A stretch of 31,733 nt of DNA, from assembly GCA_004556005.1 (NCBI GenBank), contig SFJA01000016.1, positions 1 through 31,733 of the forward strand, given 5' to 3'. A program made the translations under genes and the position numbers. Source of the DNA: Bacteroidales bacterium. GTDB lineage: Bacteria; Bacteroidota; Bacteroidia; Bacteroidales; UBA932. Below are positions 24,450-31,733 of the stretch, in pieces. A model generated the notes under the pieces. The model saw only the letters and a list, made by a program, of their open reading frames with translations, was not told the origin of the DNA and made no database searches. Within the stretch, counting starts at the first letter, position 1. Each line of letters begins with the position of its first letter.

Positions 24450-26564
24450 ATGGATGCAACAACGGCAAAAGAAAGGATAGAAGAGCTACGGAGACAGCTG
24501 GACGAGTACAACAGGCGTTATTACGTGGACAACTCACCGGTTGTCAGCGATTATGAGTTTGATATGCTGATGCACGAACTCGAGTCGCTGGAGGCGGCGT
24601 TTCCGCAGTTCTCCAGCCCCGACTCCCCTGCCGCCAGGGTAGGTTCGGACCTTTCCGACTCCCGCCCGCTCACCGGCTCCGTCCGCGAAGGCTTCGTCCA
24701 GAGGCCCCATCGCTATCCCATGCTCTCGCTGGGCAACACTTACAGCATAGGAGAGATTGAAGAATTTGCCCTTCGGGCGGACAAAATCCTGCAGTCGGAA
24801 CCGTTCAGCTACTGCTGTGAGCTCAAGTTCGACGGCGTTGCTATCTGCCTCAGCTACAAGAAAGGCGTTTTGCATCAGGCGCTTACCCGCGGAGATGGAG
24901 TCAAGGGCGACGATGTGACCGCCAACGCGCTCAGGATTGCTTCCATTCCGCACAGGCTGCACGGCGATTTTCCGGATGAACTGGAAATCAGGGGCGAGGT
25001 CCTGATGCCTTTCAACGCATTTCGCGAACTCAACCGTCAACGCGAACTGGACGGAGAGCAGCCCTTCGCAAACCCGCGCAATGCAGCTTCCGGCTCGCTC
25101 AAGCTGAGTAATCCGGACGAGGTGGCGGAGAGAGGGCTCATCTGCACCCTTTATCATATACCCGCGCAGAGTGTCACTTTCCCTACCCATTCGGAAGCCC
25201 TCGACAAGGCCGCTTCCTGGGGCCTGCCGATAAGCGAAAACCGCAAGATCTGCCGCAACATCGACCAAATCAAGGACTATATACATTACTGGGACAGCGC
25301 CCGCAGAGAACTGCCTTTCGCGACCGACGGAATCGTGATCAAGATAAACGAACTCAGCGCGCAGAGGGAACTGGGCTATACCGCCAAGTTCCCACGCTGG
25401 GCAGTAGCATACAAGTTCAAGGCGGAACAGGTCGTTACGAGGCTGGAAAGCATTGATTATCAGGTAGGTCGCACTGGAGCGGTGACTCCTGTAGCCAATC
25501 TTGTCCCGGTTCAGCTCGGAGGAACTGTCGTCAAGCGCGCAACACTCAACAACCAAGACCAGATGTCCCTGCTGGACATACACATAGGCGATTACGTAAA
25601 ACTTGAAAAGGGCGGCGAAATAATCCCCAAGATTACAGGCGTGGACCTTGCTCGAAGGGGGCCGGACGCAAGGCTTCCGGAATTTCCCCGCAACTGTCCC
25701 GACTGCGGCACTCCCCTGGTCCGCGAAGAAGACGGCGCCCGCTGGTTCTGCCCCAATGCAGACGGCTGCCCGATGCAGATAAAGGGTCGCATCGAGCATT
25801 TCATCTCACGCAAGGCAATGGACATTCTCGCCGGAGAAGCTACGGTTGCGCAACTATATGAGGCGGGACTTGTCAAATCTCCGGCAGACCTCTATGAGCT
25901 TAACATAACCCGGTTGACCTCACTCGAAGGCTGGCAGGACCGTTCGGCAAGGAACTTCCTGGACAGTCTCGCCCAAAGCCGCAAAGTTCCTTTCGGAAGA
26001 GTGCTTTATGCGCTGGGAATCAGACATATAGGCGAGACTACCGCCAAGGCGCTCGCAAAACGCTTCGGAAGCATTGAGGCACTTGAAGCAGCAGGCAGGG
26101 AGGAATTGCTCGAGGTCAGGGACATTGGCGAGGTCATTGCAGACAGCCTGAGTTCCTGGTTCGCGGACAGCGCCCACCGAACGGAAGTCCAGAGGCTCAA
26201 GGCCGCCGGTCTGCAGTTCTCGCTTGCGGAAGGCAGCACCGGCCGCTCGTCTGCACTCGAAGGCAAGGTCATCGTCATCTCGGGCAATTTCAGCATCAGC
26301 CGCGAGGATATGAAAACGCTGATAGAAAGCCACGGAGGGAAGAATTCTTCTTCGGTCAGCAGCAAGACTTCCTTTTTGCTGGCGGGCAGCAAACCGGGAC
26401 CGGAGAAGCTCAGGAAATGCGAGTCGCTCGGGGTGCCGGTCATTGACGAAGGGCAGTTCAGGGCTATGCTGCCGCAGCAGGAGGTCGCTACTGCAGAGGG
26501 GCCTGCCGAAGGAGAAACTGCTGCAAACGGGGAGGAAACCCTCGTTCAATTGGAACTTTTTTAG
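24450..26564 (+). CDS. ligA: NAD+-dependent DNA ligase with C-terminal clamp-like motif
   Basis: LigA seals nicks using NAD+. Domains in 704 residues: Ia (RRYYVDNSPVVSDYEFD, about 20-36); adenylation domain with ELKFDG, Lys126; OB-fold (TGAVTPVANL); Cys4 zinc finger (Cys416, 419, 434, 440); helix-hairpin-helix repeats (GIRHIGETTA and later); and BRCT (~598-675). After the BRCT comes a ~25-residue Ala/Glu/Gly-rich linker ending exactly in QLELF (700-704). This matches the bacterial sliding-clamp binding consensus QL(S/D)LF closely. The stop is followed directly by the next gene's ATG. Confidence 0.95.
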   Translation: MDATTAKERIEELRRQLDEYNRRYYVDNSPVVSDYEFDMLMHELESLEAAFPQFSSPDSPAARVGSDLSDSRPLTGSVREGFVQRPHRYPMLSLGNTYSIGEIEEFALRADKILQSEPFSYCCELKFDGVAICLSYKKGVLHQALTRGDGVKGDDVTANALRIASIPHRLHGDFPDELEIRGEVLMPFNAFRELNRQRELDGEQPFANPRNAASGSLKLSNPDEVAERGLICTLYHIPAQSVTFPTHSEALDKAASWGLPISENRKICRNIDQIKDYIHYWDSARRELPFATDGIVIKINELSAQRELGYTAKFPRWAVAYKFKAEQVVTRLESIDYQVGRTGAVTPVANLVPVQLGGTVVKRATLNNQDQMSLLDIHIGDYVKLEKGGEIIPKITGVDLARRGPDARLPEFPRNCPDCGTPLVREEDGARWFCPNADGCPMQIKGRIEHFISRKAMDILAGEATVAQLYEAGLVKSPADLYELNITRLTSLEGWQDRSARNFLDSLAQSRKVPFGRVLYALGIRHIGETTAKALAKRFGSIEALEAAGREELLEVRDIGEVIADSLSSWFADSAHRTEVQRLKAAGLQFSLAEGSTGRSSALEGKVIVISGNFSISREDMKTLIESHGGKNSSSVSSKTSFLLAGSKPGPEKLRKCESLGVPVIDEGQFRAMLPQQEVATAEGPAEGETAANGEETLVQLELF

Positions 26565-27509
26565 ATGAAACTTATTAAGAACAACATACTTGACAGCTTG
26601 TCCATACTGTTCACGAACAGGATATGGAGCTTCTCTCCGGAAGGTTATTCCAAGCCTTTCGTACGGCTCGTGCGCTTCGTCAAGCTGCTCAGGGTTACCC
26701 TTGACTCCTTCTTCGAATACAAAATGGGCTTCCAGTGCGTTGCACTCAGCTATTTTGTAGCGCTCGCCATCATCCCGCTCGCCACAACCATTCTGGCGAT
26801 TTCCGGCGGCATAGGACTTTCGGACAAAATCAGAGAGATACTCATCAACTTCATTCCAAATCATCCCGAAATTACGGGCGCTCTCCTTGGCAAGGCCAAC
26901 GACATACTGGCGCAGGTCAGCAGCGGAGGTATTGGAGTCGTATCGGCGCTCTTCTTCCTTTGGACCATATTCTGGATGATGTTCCAGGTAGAAAGGGTCT
27001 TTAACAATGTCTGGGGCATACGCAAGATTCCGCGCAAGTTCTACACCCGCATAGGCTACTATATACTCCTGACCTTACTCATTCCGTTCATCGTGCTGCT
27101 CTTCGGTACCGGACTGGTGTTTTACACCAACATCACGAATCTCATAGGTATCGATATGTCAGGGATACGCGGATTCAGCAAGTTTATGGGCTATTCGGGA
27201 TTTTACATACTTGCAGTCGGACTGATGTCGGTTATGTACAAATGCATACCCGCGACTTTTGTCCGCTACAGATATGCCATCAGGGCTTCGCTCTTTTCTG
27301 CAATGGTCTTTACCCTTTTCCAGTATCTCTATCTGGAAACCCAGGTGTTTGTGGCGAGGCTGAATGCGGTTTATGGAGTGATTGCGGCCATACCACTGTT
27401 TATGATGTGGCTGAATTTCAGTTGGCAAATAATCATTTTCGGAGCGCAGCTTTGCTTCGGAATGCAGAATATCGATACTTATAAGACATTACCGGAGAGC
27501 AAGATATGA
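26565..27509 (+). CDS. YihY/BrkB family inner-membrane protein
   Basis: The 314-residue protein has about six transmembrane helices and the family's features: an amphipathic N-terminal stretch; FQCVALSYFVALAIIPL near the first helix; the central LFFLWTIFWMMFQVERVFNNVWGI block; a C-terminal LNAVYGVIAAIPLFMMWLNFSWQIIIFGAQL. The family is widespread and was once annotated as RNase BN; that activity belongs to another protein, and the real role is unknown. Start: the ATG directly follows the ligA stop with no spacer. Its last four bases overlap the rel start (ATGA). Confidence 0.88.
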   Translation: MKLIKNNILDSLSILFTNRIWSFSPEGYSKPFVRLVRFVKLLRVTLDSFFEYKMGFQCVALSYFVALAIIPLATTILAISGGIGLSDKIREILINFIPNHPEITGALLGKANDILAQVSSGGIGVVSALFFLWTIFWMMFQVERVFNNVWGIRKIPRKFYTRIGYYILLTLLIPFIVLLFGTGLVFYTNITNLIGIDMSGIRGFSKFMGYSGFYILAVGLMSVMYKCIPATFVRYRYAIRASLFSAMVFTLFQYLYLETQVFVARLNAVYGVIAAIPLFMMWLNFSWQIIIFGAQLCFGMQNIDTYKTLPESKI

Positions 27510-29677
27510 GTTTCAGTGAGTTTACCAAAGAAGATTATGACCTGATACGCAGGTCCTACGAAGCTCTGATGCCAAAGGTCAGAAAGCGCTGTCGCGACGA
27601 AGAAGAAGTCGCGGTGGTGGAAAAGGCCTTTGAATTTGCCAATGCCGCCCACAGGAACATCAGGCGGCGTTCAGGCGTTCCTTATATCATACACCCCATA
27701 GAAGTGGCCGGTATTGTCGTCGAGGAGATAGGTCTCGGCTACAAGTCGATAACCGCCGCCCTGCTTCACGACGTTGTCGAGGATACCAACAATACAGTTG
27801 ATGACATACGCAACCTCTTCGGTGACAAGGTGGCGCAGCTAGTTGACGGATTGACCAAGATCAAATCCGTGCTCAGCCGCAACGAAAGCCTTCAGGCAGA
27901 GAATTTCAAGCGTATCATGCTGACCCTCGGCGATGATGCCAGGGTGGTGCTCATCAAGCTCGCGGACCGTCTGCACAACTGCCGCACCATCGAGTATATG
28001 CCCGAGCACAAGAGAGATAAGATACTTTCCGAGACCATGTATCTGTTCATCCCTCTCGCCCACCGTCTGGGACTCTACAGCATCAAGTCCGAGATGGAAA
28101 ACATATGGCTCAAGTGGAAGGAACCGGAAGAATTCCGCAACATATCCAATCTCATCGACGAGAACATCCGTGGGCGTGCCGGGGAGATGGAGCAGTTCGT
28201 CAAGCCTATCGAGGAGGCGCTTTCAGCAAAGGGCTACCGTTTCGAACTCAAGAAGAGGGTAAAGACGCCTTATTCCATCTGGTACAAGATGAAGACCAAG
28301 CACGTGCCGTTCGAAGAGATTTACGACATATATGCTGTCAGGATCATATACGAGCCGTCGGTGGAAGGGGACGTCAATGCCGAAAGGATGGATGCCTATG
28401 CCATATTGACCATACTGACAAGCATTTACCCGCAGTTGCCGGGGCGTTTCCGCAACTGGGTGCTGCACCCGAAGTCCAACGGTTACGAGGCGCTCCATTG
28501 CACGCTGATGAGCCGGGGAGGCGTCTGGATCGAAGTCCAGATCCGTTCGCGAAGGATGGATGACATCGCCGAAAAGGGAATTGCCGCGCACTGGATGTAC
28601 AAGCAGCACGGCTACAGTTCGGAAAACGATACCGAAATGGACAGGTGGCTGGAGCGCATACAGGAGATTCTGGGCAGTCAGGACGTCAATTCGCTCGAAC
28701 TGCTGGACATCATTCACTCCGATCTGGTTTCCACCGACATAGTTGTCTTTACCCCAAAGGGGGAACAGAAGTCCATAGTCAACGGCAGCACCGCCCTGGA
28801 TTTTGCCTACCTGATACACAGCCGAATAGGAAACAACGCAATCGCGGCCAAGATAAACCGCAAGCTCGTTCCGCTTTCCCAGACCCTCAAGGCAGGCGAC
28901 CAGGTGGAAATCATCACTGCGGGCAACGCCCACCCGAAAGTCGAGTGGCTGCAGTTCCTCGTGACCCGCAACGCCCGATCCAGGGTCATCGACTATTTCA
29001 GGGAACAATTCGACCATTACGAGCAGTACGGCAGGCAGGTCTTTGAAGAACGTCTCGCCGCGATGGGGCTCAAGCCCGACCGTAAGATAATCAGGCGCTT
29101 CCAGGAGCGCTTCCAGCTCAGCGACGTGCACGAACTCTACTTCCGCATTGGGCTTGGTATGGTCAGTCCGGAAGAATTCTGCCGCGTAGTGGCATCCTGC
29201 AAGGCTATAGACGAAGGCCGCATCAGCCGGGTGCTGACCAGCAAGGGGGACGACGGGACCCGCCGCTACGTGATGGCCGAATGCTGCCATCCGATTCCGG
29301 GAGATCCGGTGGCCGGTTTCCTGCGCGATGACGGCACGGTCGTTGTGCACAAGAAGTCCTGTCCCGAAGCTGAACAGTTTGCTTCCAAGCACGGCAATAC
29401 TATGGTCAGGACCGAGTGGCTGCTGCGTGATGACGAATATCCTATCAGAGTGTCAGTCAAGGGCTTGGATAGAATTGGCCTGCTTAACGAAATCACCCAG
29501 TGCATCTCGCTCAGGATGGAAATCAATATGCGCAAGCTGGTCCTCGGCTGCCAGGATGGCATCGTGGAAGGATATATAGAAATGTTTGTAACCGACAAGA
29601 GTATGCTCAACCAGATGATAGATGAGTTGCGTAAGATTCCGGGCATACGGGATGTCGTAAGAACCGATATAATGTAA
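27506..29677 (+). CDS. Bifunctional (p)ppGpp synthetase/hydrolase, RelA/SpoT family
   Basis: Makes and degrades the stringent-response alarmone. In 723 residues: an HD hydrolase domain with intact His63 (IIHPIEV), HDVVED (88-93) and Asp154 (KLADRLHN); a synthetase domain with KTPYSIWYKM, YDIYAVRI (Asp274) and WIEVQIRS (Glu343), all catalytic positions present; TGS (about 412-472, VFTPKGE...DQVEIIT); a helical/zinc-finger-like region with ECCHPIPGD; and a C-terminal ACT domain (~645-720). All key residues for both activities are present, so it is a Rel-type rather than single-function enzyme. It overlaps the YihY gene by 4 bases. Confidence 0.94.
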   Translation: MSFSEFTKEDYDLIRRSYEALMPKVRKRCRDEEEVAVVEKAFEFANAAHRNIRRRSGVPYIIHPIEVAGIVVEEIGLGYKSITAALLHDVVEDTNNTVDDIRNLFGDKVAQLVDGLTKIKSVLSRNESLQAENFKRIMLTLGDDARVVLIKLADRLHNCRTIEYMPEHKRDKILSETMYLFIPLAHRLGLYSIKSEMENIWLKWKEPEEFRNISNLIDENIRGRAGEMEQFVKPIEEALSAKGYRFELKKRVKTPYSIWYKMKTKHVPFEEIYDIYAVRIIYEPSVEGDVNAERMDAYAILTILTSIYPQLPGRFRNWVLHPKSNGYEALHCTLMSRGGVWIEVQIRSRRMDDIAEKGIAAHWMYKQHGYSSENDTEMDRWLERIQEILGSQDVNSLELLDIIHSDLVSTDIVVFTPKGEQKSIVNGSTALDFAYLIHSRIGNNAIAAKINRKLVPLSQTLKAGDQVEIITAGNAHPKVEWLQFLVTRNARSRVIDYFREQFDHYEQYGRQVFEERLAAMGLKPDRKIIRRFQERFQLSDVHELYFRIGLGMVSPEEFCRVVASCKAIDEGRISRVLTSKGDDGTRRYVMAECCHPIPGDPVAGFLRDDGTVVVHKKSCPEAEQFASKHGNTMVRTEWLLRDDEYPIRVSVKGLDRIGLLNEITQCISLRMEINMRKLVLGCQDGIVEGYIEMFVTDKSMLNQMIDELRKIPGIRDVVRTDIM

Positions 29678-29678
29678 G

Positions 29679-31481
29679 ATGAAAAAGGCAAACCTCATAC
29701 TTGCTGCAGCGCTTGTGGCGCTCTTCGCTCCCCTGCTGCTGGTGCATTCCTGCGCCAACACGACCCAGTCGCCAACAGGCGGACCGAAGGATACCATTCC
29801 ACCGTACATCGTTTATATCAATCCCCTGCCCGGCACTGTGAACGTTCCGTTGAAGGATGCCAGGTTCTATTTTGAATTTAACGAGTATGTCAAGATCAAG
29901 GACCCGAAGAACATAGTCCTCTCCCCTCCTCTTTCCAAGCCGGTAAAGAGCAAACTCAAGGGCAAGGGTCTGGTGCTCAGTTTCGAAGAGGCGCTTGACA
30001 GCAATACGACATATACCATCAGCTTTACCGATGCCATCACGGACAATAACGAGGGCAATCCATTTGCAGGATTCTCCTATGTTTTTTCGACAGGTAAGAG
30101 CATAGACTCCATGCTGGTGACGGGTACGGTGCGTGACTGCAATACACTCAAGCCTTTCAAAAATGCCACTGTGATGCTCTATTCGGATCTTTCCGACTCG
30201 GCTGTATTTCTCAAAAGGCCGGTTGCCGCTGCCAAAAGCGACGACTGGGGGTACTTCTCCCTTCCTTTCGTGAAGGATACCACTTACAGGATATACGCTA
30301 TCAAAGACAGCGACGGAAACAATATCTATGATCCTGAAAATGACCTTATTGCGTTTATTGACTCGCTGATAAGGCCAAAGCTTGTCTCTTATGACACCAT
30401 ACCGGAAATGCTCAAGTACGATATGAAGGATACCTTGAACTGCGAGGCGAGAATCAGTGAACACGAACTTCTGCTTTTCAGGGAAAAGCCGACCAAGCAA
30501 TACCTGCGCAACAGCGGAAGGACAGGCGAAAGGAGCGCATTTATCTCATTCCAGGCTCCGTATGCCTGGATAGACTCGCTCTGGGTTCCCGGTTACCGCG
30601 CGGATCAGATTATCACCCAGTTCAATGCGACTCAGGACAGTCTCCTTCTTTGGCTGAACAATATTTCATCCCACGGTCCGGATACCCTGCATTTATTTGT
30701 AAACTATCGCAAAACCGATGATTCCACCGGCGTGCTTACTCCTGATCTCGAGCATCTCAGACTCGTGGAGGAAGGCGGCCGCAAGCAGTATTCGCGGGTT
30801 GACTATAGCGTCAAGCGCACCCACGCAGATTCAATATGCAAATTTACCCTTGAGGCAAAACCCGAAACCTTCGAGCAGACCGGCTTTGTGCTCAGTTTCG
30901 AGCTGCCTCCGGTGAACATAGATTTTGCAGAAATGAAGTACCGTTATCTCAACCCGAGACAGAAGGAATCATCCGGAACCTTCACTTATGAAAGGGACAG
31001 TACTGACCTGAGGACATATTATATCAGGCCTAATGACAAGATCCTGCCGGGTTACGAGTATTTCCTGAAGATTCCTCAAAATACACTCAGGGATATTACC
31101 GGATGGCAGAACGACAGTACGGAGTGCCGCGTGTCCCTGCCGAATGACGAGAGTTCAAGCACGGTTCACCTTGCCTTGCAGAACGTTGGTGGCAAGGTCA
31201 TCGTTGACCTTATGGAAGGTAAGAGCAGCAAGGCCTCAAGAACCTTCGTTGTTGACAAGGACTGTACCATCGATATTAAATACCTCAAGGAAGGAAAGTA
31301 TTCCATAAGGATTACCGACGACTCCAACTGCAACTCCATCGTCGATACAGGCTCTCTGCTTGAGCACAGGCAGCCGGAAAAGGTGGTTTTTGTTAAGTTC
31401 GGCAGTCAGGATTATCTTGATATACCGCCTAGTGCCGACATTGTACAGACAATTGACGTAAAAACCGTTCTTGGTAAATGA
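29679..31481 (+). CDS. Ig-like (Big_5) domain lipoprotein
   Basis: The 600-residue product has a lipoprotein signal: hydrophobic residues 6-22, then HSC with Cys25. The next residues include SPTGGPKDTIPP, a common Bacteroidota start. An SbsA-type Ig-like (Big_5) domain covers about 40-135: PPYIVYINPLPGTVNVPL, FNEYVKI, LDSNTTYTISFTDAITDNNEGN. A beta-sandwich region with a carboxypeptidase-regulatory-like look (VTGTVRDCNTLKPFKNATV) follows, then further beta-rich sequence. No acidic export signal follows Cys25, so it is probably periplasmic-facing. Function unknown. It starts one base after the rel stop and overlaps the next gene by 4 bases. Confidence 0.85.
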   Translation: MKKANLILAAALVALFAPLLLVHSCANTTQSPTGGPKDTIPPYIVYINPLPGTVNVPLKDARFYFEFNEYVKIKDPKNIVLSPPLSKPVKSKLKGKGLVLSFEEALDSNTTYTISFTDAITDNNEGNPFAGFSYVFSTGKSIDSMLVTGTVRDCNTLKPFKNATVMLYSDLSDSAVFLKRPVAAAKSDDWGYFSLPFVKDTTYRIYAIKDSDGNNIYDPENDLIAFIDSLIRPKLVSYDTIPEMLKYDMKDTLNCEARISEHELLLFREKPTKQYLRNSGRTGERSAFISFQAPYAWIDSLWVPGYRADQIITQFNATQDSLLLWLNNISSHGPDTLHLFVNYRKTDDSTGVLTPDLEHLRLVEEGGRKQYSRVDYSVKRTHADSICKFTLEAKPETFEQTGFVLSFELPPVNIDFAEMKYRYLNPRQKESSGTFTYERDSTDLRTYYIRPNDKILPGYEYFLKIPQNTLRDITGWQNDSTECRVSLPNDESSSTVHLALQNVGGKVIVDLMEGKSSKASRTFVVDKDCTIDIKYLKEGKYSIRITDDSNCNSIVDTGSLLEHRQPEKVVFVKFGSQDYLDIPPSADIVQTIDVKTVLGK

Positions 31482-31733
31482 AACGACTGATACTGATACT
31501 TTCGCTGGTCTTTTTCTCATCGTCCTGGTGTGCTTTTGCGCAGGGCCGTTTCAGGTCTGAGAAAGACAGTCTCAAATATGCCACCGTGTCTCCGAAACTC
31601 CTTGATGACAATTTCCTGGACACCGTAAAGGTGCACAAGAAGTTCCTTATCAACGACTATTCCATGATAGGCGTGAACTATGGAGTGACCTTCGGCAATT
31701 TCATGTTCAGTCCGTCCAGGCACAACAGGGCCT
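31478..31733 (+). CDS. Secreted protein, probably outer-membrane barrel, partial
   Basis: Only the first 85 residues are in the window; the gene runs off the right edge. The signal peptide is clear (MKRLILILSLVFFSSSWC then AFAQ, cleavage near residue 22), followed by RFRSEKDSLKYATVSPKLLDDNFLD and strand-like NYGVTFGNFMFSP. The ATG overlaps the stop of the Ig-like lipoprotein gene in an ATGA, so translation is probably coupled. I cannot name the family; an outer-membrane barrel is a guess from the signal peptide and strand pattern. Confidence 0.7.
   Translation, partial: MKRLILILSLVFFSSSWCAFAQGRFRSEKDSLKYATVSPKLLDDNFLDTVKVHKKFLINDYSMIGVNYGVTFGNFMFSPSRHNRA

Noticed and set aside
24534..25799. 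421-codon open frame on the - strand
   Set aside because: Lies wholly inside ligA on the opposite strand. The translation has no domain-like pattern, while the ligA frame has all ligase motifs.
25920..26864. 314-codon - strand frame spanning the ligA/yihY junction
   Set aside because: Antisense to two well-supported genes; no signal peptide, motif or promoter.
28223..29392. 389-codon open frame on the - strand
   Set aside because: Antisense to rel, which has intact HD, synthetase, TGS and ACT motifs. It is a shadow of GC-rich third positions.
1..31733. CRISPR array, insertion sequence, prophage, tRNA or rRNA
   Set aside because: No spaced direct repeats, transposase or integrase motifs, cloverleaf or conserved rRNA sequence was found. 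Gene density and codon use look uniform, with no sign of a transferred island.

Overview
The window is a dense stretch of a Bacteroidota (Bacteroidales-like) chromosome. It holds 23 protein genes, one cut by the right edge, with no gap over 170 bases. No rRNA, tRNA, CRISPR array or transposon was seen. The assignment rests on several things: promoter boxes of the TAnnTTTG type, near absence of Shine-Dalgarno sites, a TamL-type lipoprotein, a DUF5723 barrel, a lipoprotein beginning SPTGGPKDTIPP after its cysteine, a long pyrophosphate-dependent phosphofructokinase, and a cysteate synthase. The last suggests a sulfonolipid maker (Rikenellaceae-like or a relative); that narrower placement is inference.

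Layout. 14-5081: a 1179-residue lipoprotein with a four-fold repeat, followed by a DUF5723 outer-membrane barrel. 5078-8623: a short type-B esterase (-), a DUF389 membrane protein (+) and a PlsC-like acyltransferase (-). 8739-12485: an operon of rlmD, a Na+/Ca2+-type exchanger and cysteate synthase. 12482-13635: two overlapping small secreted proteins (-). 13725-16180: a GNAT-like protein and rarA (+). 16165-17478: a cytoplasmic GH13 enzyme (-). 17642-20487: an rRNA/tRNA 2'-O-methyltransferase gene overlapping tamL (-). 20553-22659: yegP-like and a TGS/ThrRS-like/nucleoside kinase fusion (+). 22719-24359: pfp (-). 24450-31733: ligA, a YihY/BrkB protein, a bifunctional Rel enzyme, an Ig-like lipoprotein and a partial secreted protein. 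Genes in this last run abut or overlap with almost no spacing.

Most genes are housekeeping (RNA modification, DNA ligation and fork maintenance, stringent response, glycolysis) mixed with envelope genes of unknown role. Signals beyond the gene list are: (1) a 9-mer, ACTCCCCTG, strongly enriched and found on one strand only, regardless of gene direction or frame; (2) promoter -7 boxes ending 4-7 bases before the start codon at six operon heads, predicting leaderless mRNAs; (3) hairpins at all five convergent gene junctions, several inside coding sequence; (4) a sliding-clamp-like QLELF at the extreme C-terminus of LigA; (5) a regular ~165-residue repeat in the large lipoprotein; (6) a ThrRS-like domain in the nucleoside kinase that has lost its metal-binding residues. 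No defence, mobile or secondary-metabolite cluster is visible.
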